64,000 nt of DNA from the NCBI GenBank assembly GCA_016893485.2, contig JAFEKX020000001.1:5208001-5272000 (forward strand), in the 5' to 3' direction. Shown here one piece after another: positions 1 through 10,600 of this stretch. The notes beneath the pieces are model-generated. The model saw only the letters and a list, made by a program, of their open reading frames with translations, searched no databases and had not been told where the DNA came from. The position numbers and the translations under genes were made by a program. This DNA comes from Streptomyces sp. P3. GTDB lineage: Bacteria > Actinomycetota > Actinomycetes > Streptomycetales > Streptomycetaceae. Position 1 is the first letter of the stretch, and each line of letters opens with the position of its first letter.

Positions 1-759
1 CGAAGGCAACGCGCTCGGATCGGTAACCGCCCGCCAGTTGCTGACCCACACGGCCGGCGTCCCCTGCGGGCCCAGCTCAGAAACCTCTACGGCACCGACC
101 CGCAGGACATCCGCGACGACGTACTGAGAGAAGCACTGCACCGCCAGCCCGGAGAAGCAGTCGAATACACGGACCGGGCCGCCCTCATCCTCGGCTACCT
201 CGCCGAACACCTCTCGGGCCAGCGCCTTGACCAACTCGCCACGGAGCGGATCTGGCAGCCGCTCGGTATGAACACCACCCGGTTCGGGCCGCTGCCCTCG
301 GAGATCGCCGCACGGTGTGCGCCGACCGAACTCGACCAGGACACCGGCACTCACCTCAAAGGCGTCGCCCACGACTTCTCCGCACGACTCCTTGGTGGCG
401 TGTGCGGCATCGCCGGCGCCTTCACCGTCCTCGACGACCTCGCCGCTTTCCTGCGTTACATGCTGGGCGGCACCTCTGCATCTGAGCAGGCTGGCTTCGG
501 GCCGGCCTGGGTGACTGAGTCGCTGACGATCCAGACCGGTGAACTGGAGCCCGTACGCGGCCTGTTCTGGCACCCGGCTCCCGGTACCAAGCCGACCCAG
601 GATGTCTGGGTGCACTACGGCTTCACCGGAACCGGCATGTGGATCTCACCAGACCGGGGGCGCTGGGCCGCACTGCTGACCAACAAGCTCTACTACACCC
701 GCGACCGCCAGCCCCTCACCGAGATTCGCAACGCCTTCCGCGAACTCGCCTTCGGCTGA
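1..759 (+). CDS. Serine hydrolase (beta-lactamase/penicillin-binding protein family), 5' truncated by window edge
   Basis: This is the C-terminal part of a class C beta-lactamase-like serine hydrolase. Readable pieces include QLLTHTAGVP near the start, then EAVEYTDRAALILGYLAEHL (the Y-x-N/D region that follows the SxxK active site in this family) and, near the end, HYGFTGTGMW (a stand-in for the family's HTGxTG motif). The SxxK serine lies upstream of the window. The frame changes once near position 70, between THTAGVP and the long frame ending at 759. The downstream neighbour is a small membrane-protein gene on the other strand. The substrate is unknown; many members of this family are esterases or peptidases rather than beta-lactamases. 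Confidence 0.75.
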   Translation, partial: RRQRARIGNRPPVADPHGRRPLRAQLRNLYGTDPQDIRDDVLREALHRQPGEAVEYTDRAALILGYLAEHLSGQRLDQLATERIWQPLGMNTTRFGPLPSEIAARCAPTELDQDTGTHLKGVAHDFSARLLGGVCGIAGAFTVLDDLAAFLRYMLGGTSASEQAGFGPAWVTESLTIQTGELEPVRGLFWHPAPGTKPTQDVWVHYGFTGTGMWISPDRGRWAALLTNKLYYTRDRQPLTEIRNAFRELAFG

Positions 760-890
760 GACAGCGGCCCGACCTACGACGCCAGCTCGAAGGAGACTCC
801 AACTGCAGGTAGTTACGCGAAGGTTGAGGTCTCCATCCGCACGAGCGGCGGCGTACTCGCTCAACCCTCAGAAGGAAGAGCTACGCCACC

Positions 891-1160
891 TTGCCGCCGA
901 TGAGCCCAACAATCGCCCCCGAAGCCCATCATGTAGGTGGTGGAGCATGCCTCTACGGCACCTTTCACCTGCTCAGAATCGCCGCCGAACGCAGCCAGCA
1001 GCACGTTCAAGATCAGAGCTAGTGCTGTCAGCGCGGCGACTGTAGAGAAGATCAGCTTGAAGCGGGGCGTCAAGTCGGATGCGTTCTCAGGCACGCGAAT
1101 GCTCTCGTGCTCAGGTTTGTACGATCGCGCCCGCTCGTGACCAGGGTCTTGGTTCTCCAT
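891..1160 (-). CDS. Small single-pass membrane protein, function unknown
   Basis: About 90 residues starting MENQDPGHERARSY. A charged N-terminal half is followed by one hydrophobic segment (FSTVAALTALALILNVLLAA, residues about 40-60), a short linker with one Cys (EACSTTYMMGFG) and a second, glycine-rich hydrophobic tail. The natural C-terminus (AIVGLIGGKVA then stop at 891) is reached only if one G in the run near 920 is ignored; as written the frame runs on to 861. Small proteins of this layout are common in Streptomyces accessory DNA, and I know of no assigned role. Its ATG lies back to back with the gene starting at 1180, so the short interval must hold divergent promoters. Confidence 0.6.
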
Positions 1161-1173
1161 GCCCTCGTATACT
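1145..1173 (+). promoter_or_regulatory. Probable sigma-70-type promoter for a leaderless transcript
   Basis: A -10 hexamer TATACT lies at 1168-1173, with GTCTTG at 1145-1150 as a possible -35 (17-bp spacer). The ATG at 1180 falls where transcription would begin, six bases past the -10, and no ribosome binding site precedes it. A leaderless mRNA is therefore the simplest reading; such mRNAs are common in Streptomyces. Confidence 0.5.
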
Positions 1174-1489
1174 GCCCAGATGGGACATTGGTCCGAGGGG
1201 CTTGTCGACGAAGTCGCGCGGATGGTCGGAGGCAGCCCCGACCGCCGTCTACTGAAGGACAAGCTCGCTCAGGCTGGCCGCGAGATTGAGGTTCTGTCAG
1301 GCCGTAGCTTCCAGCCGATGCGCCGAGCGACCGCGGTCTTCGAGCCCAATGGTCTGCCTTTTGTGGACATTCCCGACTTGCAGGTCGGCTCGATGGAACC
1401 AGAGTCGATGGTTTGGGAGGTCCCTGACCCGGTGAACCCCAGATGGCAACCGTCCTGCAGGTCACGCCCCTGGCTGCCCCTGTCCCTAA

Positions 1490-2387
1490 GAGCTCGTAAC
1501 ACGATCATGATCGGTGTTTCTTGAGGCGTCTCCAGCAGATCAGGGCGCAGGCCAATGAGACGAAGGTGTCGTGGAGTTCGGTGCGGCGTTCCCAGCGGAC
1601 GGCGAGGCGCTTGAACTGGTGGAGCAGGGCGATGGTCTGTTCGACGACGTAGCGGAGTTTGCCCAGGCCCTTGATGTTCGGGGCGCCCTTGCGGGAGATG
1701 ACAGGAAGGATCCGGCGCCTGCGCAGTTCCTTGCGGTTGGGGTTGGAGTCGTAGGCCTTGTCGCCTAGCAGCGAGTCGGGGCGGCAGCGAGGACGGCCGG
1801 GGCGTCCGGCCACGGGTGGGATTCCGTCGACGAGGGCGAGGGTCTGGGTGACGTCGTTGACATTGGCCGCGGTGGTGATGACCTTGAGCGGGGTGCCGCG
1901 TCCGTCGCAGATCACGTGGTGCTTGCTGCCTGTCTTCCGCCGGTCGACCGGCGACGGACCGGTGTCGGCTCCCCTTTTTCGCGCGGATGTGGGAGCCGTC
2001 CACACACGCCCTGGACCAGTCGAGCGCGCCGGCTGCGTTCAGCTCGGCAAGCAGGATCCGGTGCAGCTGGTCGAAGACGCCGGCCTGCTGCCACCGCTCC
2101 AGACGCCGCCAGCAGGTCTGTCCCGAGCCGAACCCCAGCTCCAGCGGCAGGAGTTGCCAGGCTATGTCGTTGTGGAGGACGTACAGGATGCCCTGCAGAC
2201 ACAGCCGGTCCGCCACCGGCCGCGGGCCCGGCGCCTTCCTCGGCCACGGCGGCAGCAGTGGCTCGATCAGCGCCCACAAGTCGTCGTCCACGATCCAGGG
2301 CCGAGTGCTCACACCATCCCGAACAGCCGAATCGTCACATCGGTCACGCCCGACGAGGGCACTTCAACAAGATCGTGTTACGAGCTC
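1490..2387. mobile_element. IS5-family insertion sequence, 898 bp, complete
   Basis: The ends are perfect 17-bp inverted repeats: GAGCTCGTAACACGATC at 1490-1506 and its reverse complement at 2371-2387. They are flanked by the 3-bp direct repeat TAA (1487-1489 and 2388-2390), a target duplication of IS5 size. The element holds one transposase gene in two overlapping frames on the minus strand. Intact ends and duplication point to a recent insertion. It interrupts the reading frame that starts at 1180. Confidence 0.92.
1505..2312 (-). CDS. IS5-family transposase, two overlapping frames
   Basis: The first frame (from 2312) carries the DUF4096-type N-terminal domain: WIVDDDLWALIEPLLP, then RLCLQGILYVLHNDIAWQLL, ending near ACVDGSHIRAKKG, which holds the first DDE aspartate. 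The second frame (from about 2005 to 1505) carries the rest of the DDE core: GSKHHVICDGRGTPL, LLGDKAYDSNPNRKEL (second Asp) and VEQTIALLHQFKRL (Glu). The switch lies at a run of five A followed by four G (near 1969-1980 on the minus strand). Several IS5 subgroups use programmed frameshifting at such A-rich sites. Here the needed shift is +1, so a one-base assembly error is equally possible. Confidence 0.88.
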
Positions 2388-3630
2388 TAAGGCCGCGTCT
2401 ATTGCAGACGCACTCTGGATTGCTGGCCAGCTCGTCGCCGTAGCGTCGCAGAGAGGGCAACTGTCAGGTGAGTATGTCCTTGGATGGCTAGGTTCATTTT
2501 TCTCGCCCGAGCAGCGAGTGGAACTCTTTCGTCGTGTCATGAACCCTGAGGTTCGATTTCATGTCCCCATCCTCGCGGTCTCTGTCGACGGATGGTGGTT
2601 CCAGATCGCCCGTCGACTTCTCTGGATGACAAACGAGACCGAGGACGAAGGGCGTCTTTTCGAACCGCTCATGGATCAGACGGCCGGTGACAAGATCCCA
2701 CCGCTTGTAGCCGCCGAAGCGATCCTGATCGCGGCTCCCATGACACAGCAACCCGCAGGCTGGGCATTCACCGCGCGCATCTGGACCGAGCAGGTGCAAC
2801 GGCCCACCGATCGGCAGTGGAGCAGGTTCGCGAGGGCTATCCACGGCCACGGCATACCGACCATCACCCTCGACCCTGTCTCAACTCCTTACGAAATCGC
2901 CTGTCAGGTGGTCTTGAAAGGCTACTGGCACGGCTACATCAAGGGCGATGAACCGGCCCTGGCAAAGGTAATCGCGCGGGCGTATCCGCGGCAGGTCGCT
3001 CGCATCGAGCGTGAGACCCGCGCCCCGAATACGGATTCGGCAGCCGCGACGCTGCTCGAACAGCTGATCCGCCCTGGATTCGATCCAGGACAGGGGGCGG
3101 AGGCGACCCGTCGGTACGTGCGCCGGAAGGCAAGAATTGCGGTAATGCAATACCGGAAAGGCGAGGCACCGGATCGGTATCCCTGGACGAGGGTTGGGGT
3201 CAGCGAACGCCGGTACTACAAACTCCTGCCGTTGTTCGTGCAGAAGGTCAACGGCCGCTACGACTACGACTACGACGATGTCGTGGCGCGGATGAAGGAT
3301 CACCTGGATCGTGTAGACGAGGCACGGAGGGCGCGAACAGCAGCCCTTGAAGTCCTCCGACTGCACGGCTTCGGGGAAGAGGCCGCGCGTAAATGGCTAC
3401 AGCGGCATCCACCCAAGGATGCCCTGACTGCATGGCCGCGCGGTCGACGCCCGTAGCGCCAGCGTGCACTGAAGTCAACGTCTGCGGAGACGGCCCGCGC
3501 ACCGTCATCGACGACACCCCCGCCATGCTCGGCGCCGTCGACGTCGCCCGCAACCAGTGTCCTGAACGGGTCAGCCGCTTGACCGAAAGCGTCGTTCGAT
3601 GGCTTCCGCTCGCACCGTACAGTCGACCAA

Positions 3631-4416
3631 GTGCGCTACGGACAGAAGGCGTTGCTGCCACAACCTGGGACATTCCCCGATGAGATAGCTCTCGCTGACT
3701 TCGTCCTCGACAAGATGGACCAGTGGTTCCATGTTGAAGAGCAAGTGCCAGGGCGTTACTGGACCGGCGAAGAGACTCGTATCGATGCCGTGCTGAGGCC
3801 CCGTGAGCCGGCCGGTTGGCACGATGAGGACCCAGCCTTCGGCATCGAGTTCAAGAACCCTGCTCCGAACACGAGTACTGGTGAGCGTTACGGATGGGTC
3901 GCGCAGGCAGCCGGATACACGCACTGCCAATGGGAGAGATACGGCAGGCTGGGGGTCTTCCTGTGCCCGTCCCCTCTGAACTGGCTTCTGTCTCGCGCCG
4001 ACAAGATTGCCAATGCCCGTCAGCAGCAGATCAGTCCCGAGAAGTTGGAAGAGGAACGTCAGCGGGTGCGGGAGTACGGTCGCCGTTTCGGCAAGGAGTA
4101 CTCCGACGCGTACGTCGAGAGCGAGGCGATGCTCGCGCACAAGCGCCGCCTTGGCGAGCTGACCTACGAGGAGTTCACGGCACTCGCTGATGGTTACGCG
4201 AACGCTGAAGCCCGCGAACGCGAACATGATCTGCGGATGGCCAAGGAGCTGACCCATCTCATCGGCCAACTGAGTGTTGGCGAGCTCATGCCCTACGAGG
4301 GCAGCGGCTGGACACTGACGCGGTCAGGCACTCGGCTATGGAGTGAACACCAGGGCGTGTCCAAGATCCCTTACAGGCTTCGGCCTCGCATTGGCTCCGA
4401 ACGGAGCAGACGTTGA
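3631..4416 (+). CDS. Uncharacterised protein with PD-(D/E)XK-like nuclease signature
   Basis: 261 residues with a GTG start at 3631. Residues about 48-75 read RIDAVLRPREP then FGIEFKNPAP, the spacing of a restriction-endonuclease-like core (Asp, then Glu-x-Lys). This is followed by ERYGWVAQAAGYTHC, similar to the Q-containing helix after the core in Mrr-like and transposon-encoded nucleases. The second half is charged and helical (EKLEEERQRVREYGRRFG). It may act on DNA; the substrate is unknown. It lies between the IS-split gene and a NUDIX hydrolase gene, in accessory DNA. No frame change is needed. The nuclease assignment rests on the motif alone. Confidence 0.55.
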   Translation: MRYGQKALLPQPGTFPDEIALADFVLDKMDQWFHVEEQVPGRYWTGEETRIDAVLRPREPAGWHDEDPAFGIEFKNPAPNTSTGERYGWVAQAAGYTHCQWERYGRLGVFLCPSPLNWLLSRADKIANARQQQISPEKLEEERQRVREYGRRFGKEYSDAYVESEAMLAHKRRLGELTYEEFTALADGYANAEAREREHDLRMAKELTHLIGQLSVGELMPYEGSGWTLTRSGTRLWSEHQGVSKIPYRLRPRIGSERSRR

Positions 4417-4619
4417 GGCTGGCCGGGCGGTTGGCCTCCCTGATTTCCGGCGACCGTCGCCGGTAGAAGACGATCCGTCGATCGGTATCCGGCAGACGTG
4501 GGATATATCCGCTGGAGGCTCAAAGGAGCTGGCGACGGCGATGATGAAGGGACTGGGCAGCCGTTCTGAGACGGACCACGCCTCGTAACTAGGCTGCGAG
4601 TGACGAAGGGAGACCAGCC

Positions 4620-5120
4620 GTGGCTCAGCCGACACGCGACGACCAGCCCAAGGCCCTAGCGCCCGCCCTCGAATCCATGACCCTGCTGGTCGCCGCCGTC
4701 ATCGTCCACGACCAGGCCACCAACCGTGTCGTCCTCCTCCAGCGCAGCGAGAACGCCAAGTTCGCCCAGGGCATGTGGGATCTTCCCGTCGGTAAGAGCG
4801 AACCCGGCGAGCCCATCACGGCAACTGCCGTGCGCGAGCTGTACGAGGAGACCGGTCTGACGGTGAAGCCTGAGGCCCTGACAGTCGCCCATGTCATCCA
4901 TGGTGCCTGGGGCGTCGAAGCCCCGAGCGGCTTTCTCACTGTGGTCTTCGCCGCCTACGAGTGGACCGGCGAACCAGAGAACCGAGAGCCACGTAAGCAC
5001 GCCCAGGTCTGCTGGGTCGATGCCGAGGCCATCCCCGAGGAGTTCGTGGACACCACCGCGAGTGCCCTCCACCGGTACCTCACCAATGGGCCCCAGGTTT
5101 CGCTGGACGGATGGGCATAG
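4620..5120 (+). CDS. NUDIX hydrolase (MutT-like)
   Basis: 166 residues with a GTG start preceded by a good ribosome binding site (GAAGGGAGA). The NUDIX box is complete: G at KSEPGEP, then AVRELYEETGL, with the three Glu that bind the metal. The family hydrolyses nucleoside diphosphates linked to another group. The region VVLLQRSENAKFAQGMWDLP is typical of the MutT/ADP-ribose pyrophosphatase-like subset, but the substrate cannot be read from sequence. It is a single intact gene with the bases TAACTAGG upstream as a possible -10. Confidence 0.88.
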   Translation: MAQPTRDDQPKALAPALESMTLLVAAVIVHDQATNRVVLLQRSENAKFAQGMWDLPVGKSEPGEPITATAVRELYEETGLTVKPEALTVAHVIHGAWGVEAPSGFLTVVFAAYEWTGEPENREPRKHAQVCWVDAEAIPEEFVDTTASALHRYLTNGPQVSLDGWA

Positions 5121-5558
5121 GGGGTAGCTCGAACCTCGTCTGACGGTGGGGCAGACCAGTCCGGTCGGCGGGGAGATGCGCCGGACAGCCCTGGCGGTTT
5201 CGGGGACGCGAAGGCAAGGTTGGGTTAGTTCCGGTGGAGCAGGAGCGCGGTATGCGGAGGCAGCAAGCCATATTCGCTCAGCGGGTCTGAGGTCATAAGG
5301 GGCTGCAGGCGCCGGGGAGTGGGATCGGCTGGTCGGTGAGGTTGCCCCGCACAGGACGTCGTTGCCGCGTTCGCTGCCGGGCACCAACCCCTTGGTCATT
5401 ACCGTCTGGCATGGGGAAGGGCAGTGCATTTATCGAAAATAGACCTTGAAGGTGAAAAAGTAGTCATCCGTAGAAAGTTAAGGTGACTCTTTGGGAAGTC
5501 AAAGGTCATTGGCGTTCTTCTTCTCTATGGTTTCGGCACTCTAGATATTATTCCACTC
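5121..5558. other. Intergenic region, AT-rich at its right end
   Basis: I see no convincing gene here. The stretch 5430-5558 is clearly lower in GC than its surroundings and ends with TATTAT (5546-5551) seven bases before the ATG at 5559. It probably holds the promoter of the following operon. A short frame from the GTG at 5483 to 5677 exists but has no recognisable content. Confidence 0.45.
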
Positions 5559-7179
5559 ATGGGAAAGATGGTTCACCCGCTCGCCTGGTCGTTGCGTACG
5601 AGTTCAGTGCCCAAGATGTCCGGAGCGCTATCGGGGTGGGAAAATCAGTTACGCGATTTGATCAGCGATCTACGTAAATCAGACTCCACGCTACCGGGGA
5701 GGACCGAGATTCCACTCGTACGCTGTCGGATCTCGTTCGGGCAGGAGTGCTGAGTCGAGTGGAAGGCCGCTTCCTGCCAACCGAGTCGGCACTTCAGTGG
5801 TTGAAAAGCGGCGATCCGTTCGATCTGATCGGCGTATTCCACCGGCATCTCCGGTTCATCGGAGAACTGATGGGAGCTTTGGCGCAGCAGCCCGCAACAC
5901 ACGAAGAACTGGTGGACACCGCACGATGCTTCGGACTTCCCTGGGAATCACCTGGACCTGTTCGTGATCGCACGAACTGGCTGCGAGCACTCGGGTTGGC
6001 CGATCTGTTCGACGGAAAGGTGCATCTGACCGCAACGGGACGGCGAATCTGTTCTTCCCTTGTCTCTGGTGCTCAGGAGATCGACGACGAGGCAGTCGAT
6101 CTACCGACACCCCCACCAGCCGTGGCCTTGCTGCTCAACCGACTCAATCAGCAAACGTTGCGAGACCGCCACCACGCTTCAACCATGTATGTGCCGGGAA
6201 ATCAGGACAACGATGGCCGGATGGAGGCGCTGCGGCTCCTCACTGAGACAGCTATCCCTTCCGTTTCCGACGACACGTTCACCGCACTCCTTCAAAATGT
6301 GTTCCCAGGCATCAAAGCGGCGTCGAGTGCGAGGAGCGCCAGGAAACGGCCAAAGCGCTAGGACTGATCCGACGTGCTTCGTCCACCAGCTGGACCGCCA
6401 CCGAGGAGGGGGTCGCCTGGGTGGTCAGCAACGAGCCCCTCGATCTGATCAGGATCGTTCAAGGTCATGTCCTCTATTTCGTGGAGATATTGCACGAACT
6501 TGATACCGCGACGACTCCGACCGCCGCCGGCCTCGCCGATCGGGCTTTTTCGTATACGCCTACTGGTAGTCGCCAGCTGCACGCCACCGCGATCAAAGGC
6601 CGTCTGGACTTGCTGCTGGCCTGCGGCTTGGTAACCAAACCTTCGCGGACCACGTACCGGGTCACTGCTTTGGGGCGCGCCTTTCGAGCGGCAACTCCGT
6701 GCATGGCCCCGCTGGATTCAGCGGTGCCTCCAGAGCCCAATGCCGCTGTTGCGCCCGAGCCCACAGTCATCGATGCGCAGGGTGAAGCCCTAGCTGCGGA
6801 AGTGGAGTCGGCAGCATACGAGAGTTCGTCTCCCGAGCTCCTGGAGCGGGCAGTCATCATGGCTCTCGCCTACCTCGGTATGCCTGGCCATCACATAGGC
6901 GGTCCTGACCATGCTGATGGCGTCGTCCATGTTGGTGTAGGCGCGCACCGTCGCGTCCTTGCCGTCGAAGCCAAGACATCCGCCAAGGGACGCGTCGTCT
7001 ATCAGTCCCTCTCACGTCTTCCGGTCCATCGAGCCAAGGTGGGTGCCGACCTCACTCTCCTCATCGGACCTGGCTTCGATCCCAGGCTGCAGGAAGAAGC
7101 CGACGAAGATCCCTCAATCGCTCTTGTCTGTGCCGGTACTCTCGCCGAAGCTGTACGGACCCAGGCGCTCACCCCCTGA
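5559..7179 (+). CDS. Protein with two related winged-helix-like modules and a C-terminal PD-(D/E)XK nuclease-like domain
   Basis: Read as one protein of about 540 residues with frame changes near 5697 (a G run) and near 6315. Two similar modules follow each other. Module 1: TLSDLVRAGVLSRVEGRFLP then GDPFDLIGVFHRHLRFIGEL, ending GLADLFDGKVHLTATGRRI. Module 2: TAKALGLIRRASSTSWTATE then NEPLDLIRIVQGHVLYFVEIL, ending GLVTKPSRTTYRVTALGRAF. Both look like winged helices. The C-terminus has ALAYLGMPGHHIGGPDHADG then RRVLAVEAKTSAKG, an Asp ... Glu-x-Lys core like that of Mrr-type restriction enzymes. Alternative starts are 5570 (ATG) or 5747 (GTG). It is followed closely by two more genes in the same direction and probably begins an operon. 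Confidence 0.6.
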
Positions 7180-7238
7180 CGCCGGCGTCTCTTCATCCCC
7201 TGATCGACCCCACTCTGCCAGCCGACCAGCGTGACGAA

Positions 7239-7598
7239 TTGCTTCGGCAGAATCGGCAGAATCAGCTACGTCATGCCCAACTTGAACATGTTCTGCTCGA
7301 CGTGCTCCTCATTGAGGCCGACGACCCCCTCCACGAAGGTGCATGGTTGGAGGTAACCGACCTCAGGCGTGAACTTCGTACTCGTGGGGAACGCGTGGAC
7401 GTGAACGAGGTGACGAGCGCACTCGACTTTCTGGCATCACCGCATCTCGCGGTCGTGGAGAGGTCAACCCGCGGATACCGAGCAATCGCATCCGCTCACA
7501 CCGCCCTTCAGCGACTGGAAGGGTTGGGACGCCAGTGGCTCCTCCTGGGTTCCGCGCCGCCGCAGTGCTGCGCCACCGGAGACGCTGGTACCTCTTGA
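7239..7598 (+). CDS. Small protein, possibly winged-helix, unknown function
   Basis: About 119 residues from a TTG at 7239; the open frame extends further upstream (LIDPTLPADQRDELL) without a better start. The middle reads LEVTDLRRELRTRGERVDVN then EVTSALDFLASPHLAVVERS, suggesting a small helix-turn-helix with a beta wing. The C-terminal 15 residues are low in complexity and may be affected by a frame error. It lies 60 bases after the preceding nuclease-domain gene and 95 bases before the NTPase gene, so it is probably an accessory DNA-binding subunit or regulator of that operon. Confidence 0.45.
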   Translation: MLRQNRQNQLRHAQLEHVLLDVLLIEADDPLHEGAWLEVTDLRRELRTRGERVDVNEVTSALDFLASPHLAVVERSTRGYRAIASAHTALQRLEGLGRQWLLLGSAPPQCCATGDAGTS

Positions 7599-7693
7599 TG
7601 CGCCCGCCTGAAATTCTCCGCTTCCGAGGTGTCGCAGCGGAGCTGTCTGGACAGGTCACCTCGCCTGTCAGACCGAGCTGCCATGCTTCCTAG

Positions 7694-10600
7694 ATGGCCA
7701 GTAGGAATAAAGGGCGACGAGGGCGGCCCGCCGTACCTGTACGACGAGGCGATCCGACCAGTGGACCCGCTGAATCCCTGTGGACGCAGACACGATCGGG
7801 GGCACGAGCCGGTCGAGGGTTTCACTACCAGGATGCCGTCGGAGCATGGCTGTGCGGCCGGGTCCTGTCCGGCCGGCTCGCCATCGATCGCATTGTCCCG
7901 GAGGGGTTTGAAGACCTCTCTTGCGAGGGCCCGGCACCCTGGCATGTCCAAGTAAAATCACGTCAGGAACGGGTCGGTGATTTCACCGCTGCTGATGTGG
8001 CCGGGCACCTCGTCGCCATGGCCAAGGCGCATGCCAAGCGGGCAGCGGCGGGAGTGACCGATCGCGCGATCCTCATTCTCGAACGGCCGGTGGCAGGAGA
8101 GCTGTTCACCCACTGGGATCGTCCGTTGAGCGCTCTCCCAACAGGCCATCCCGTGCTGCGGGAATTCGCCACGAAGGCTGCACACGCCGGTCTGGACAGG
8201 GACGAGATCGACGCCTGGTGCGAGGCTGTCAGCGTCTACGTGCTGCCATGGGGCGCTGCGGCAGAGGAAACCCGGGCCGCGGTGGTACAGCGCTTCGGGC
8301 TGCTTCCTGGGGCCGCCGAACCTATTGTGCTGGCCCTACGCGACGAGGTGGCAAGCCAAGCGGATGCCAACGCAGAGGCAAGTCTGGGTGAGGCGGCCGG
8401 GCTCACGCGAACGAGCATCGAGCGCATCGCTCAGGAGGTCGTGGAAACCATCGATCGCGAGTCACTCGAAGAAGCCTTGTCGTCAGGGGCCTGCGAGCCG
8501 GTGGACTTCGACCGACCGCTTCTGCCAACCGGCTTCTACGAAGGCATCGACGTGCAGCCCGGCCACATCGCAGCCGGCCTGCCCGCACCCAGGCAGGCTC
8601 TGACCGGCCAGGTGGTGACGGCGATCGACCGCGAAGAGAGCATCCTCATTGTCGGCCCGTCGGGAGTGGGCAAGTCGACTGTCATGTGGACGGCCGCCTA
8701 CGTGACCAGGCATGTGCTCTGGTATCGGATCAGGCGTCTCCGAGACGGGGACATCGCCGCGTTGGTGCGGCTGGCAAGAGCGTTGAAACCCTCGACGCGC
8801 TCGCCGGTCGGATTCGTGGTGGACGGCATCGGGATCGGCTCGGCCGAGGCTTGGGACGCCATTCAGCGAGAACTCGCCCCGATTCCCGGAGTCCTGCTGT
8901 TGGGTTCTGTCCGCAGTGAGGACTTGCTGCCCCTGCGGAGCCGGGCCAGGTGTACGCAGATCGCGGTGACACTTGACGAGGACGTTGCGAAAGAGATCCA
9001 CACCGGGCTGACCGCCTCCGGTGCCACGACGACACCGCACTGGCGGGAGGCATACGAGGCAGCCGACGGTCTGACTCTGGAGTTCACTCACCTTCTCACC
9101 AAAGGAAGGCGGCTCTCGGACGTTCTGTCGGAGCAGGTCGACCGGCGGGTAGTCGAAGGACGACAGACAGAACTCGACATTCTGGCCAGGATCTCGGTGG
9201 CCCATCGATGGGGCACCGATCTGCCGGTACGGGCGCTCCAGCGACAACTCGGCATTGAGGACGTGGAACTCCGCGCCGCGCTCTCGCGTCTGGTCCACGA
9301 GCACCTCGTTCACGAGCGGCTCGGGCATCTGTCCGGGCTCCACCAACTGCGCTCGGGCAGATTGGCGGATGCCGTACACGCGGTACCGCCACCCGTACTC
9401 GACGAGACCGTCGTCGCGGTCATACGGATGCTGACGGACGAACAACTCCAGCCGTTCGTGGCCGGCGTCCTCACGGAGTGCCCCGACCTCGATGCCGTCG
9501 TACTGGACCAGATTGTCGTCGAAGTTGGACAAAGGCACGGAACGGCTGCGGTCACCGGCGTCCTCCAGGCGCTCCGACTGGTCGATTTCACCCGTTGCGC
9601 CACCGACTGGAAGCAGATCCTCGACCGGCATCAAGTAGCGCTCGCCCACCGTCGAACCCTTCTGCAGCTCGCGCTGCTCGACGGGGATCCGCTCCTCGAC
9701 CTGCAACCCGAGATCGCGGCGGCCACAGCCGAGATCCGCGCGTACCTTCCGCTGAGCTCGCCGCTGCGCGACACCCTGGTGGAACGGCTCGGGACGGCCC
9801 AGTTGGCCCAACTTCTCGCCCAGTGCACGGAACCGACCGAGACACAGAGGGTCCTGGCCGTCCTGACAGGAACAGACCTGGATCTTACGAACTGGGCTCC
9901 AACACTCGCGGATTCTCAGTTCGGTCGACTGCTGACCGGTTCATCGATTGAGTCGCTGGGGACCTTCTCACAGCGGCGCGAGCCGTGTCGTTGGATCTGG
10001 CGAACAGCCTGCTGGAACTCGTGGGCGGAGAGGAGGCTGTTCTGACGAGACTGAGAGCCCACTTTCCGTGGTTGTACGAGGTATCCGTCGTAGAGCGGGA
10101 AGGCCGACAGGTTGCGTACGCCCGTCTTCTGCACGTGTCCGATCGGGCTCAGCCGGAGGCGGAACAAGCGATCCGGACCTTCGGGCGGATCCTGCTGCGC
10201 TGCCTCCCTCACTGCGAGAGCGTGGACGTTCAGAGCCTTCTGCCCGGTGGCATTCCCCAAACCTTCGGTGACTTCACAGCTGGGATCAGCCGTCTGGAGC
10301 GTCAGTACGATCGCTCACCCACCCAGGTGGCATGGACTCGCGCGCAGAGCCTGATCGCCACCACCCTGGCCGGCACCACTGACCGGACCAGCAGGACCGC
10401 TGCGGCAAGCGCCCTGCTCCCCGAGCTGTACAAGTACTTGATTGATCTGACCCGAGTCTGGCTCACCGGACGCAGCCAGCCCCGGGACGTCGCCTTGCTC
10501 AAGACGGTGCAGGCCGACCTGTACAAGCAGGCCACCGCGCTGACACTGCCCATGGACAATACCCACCTGTCCTCGCTGCCTGCCGATGACGCGGTCCCGG

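Larger units (their letters stand above)
1180..3456 (+). pseudogene. Uncharacterised 458-residue protein gene split by an IS element
   Basis: The N-terminal part (MGHWSEGLVDEVARMVGG and onward) is read from 1180 to about 1438. One missing C in the run at 1437-1440 would carry it into the frame MATVLQVTPLAAPVP. Removing the IS (1490-2387) and one TAA copy (2388-2390) joins position 1489 to 2391 in frame, giving AAPVPKAASIADALWIAGQL and on to the stop at 3456, in total 458 residues. The C-terminal half is rich in Arg and aromatic residues (YVRRKARIAVMQYRKGE; VGVSERRYYKLLPLF, HTH-like in look) and could bind nucleic acid. I do not recognise a family. The split gene is probably inactive. An upstream start at 1159 is possible, but 1180 fits the promoter better. 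Confidence 0.6.

Noticed and set aside
5483..5677. Separate small gene before the winged-helix/nuclease gene
   Set aside because: No motif and poor codon use; the downstream protein is better explained by a start at 5559 or 5570 with one indel.
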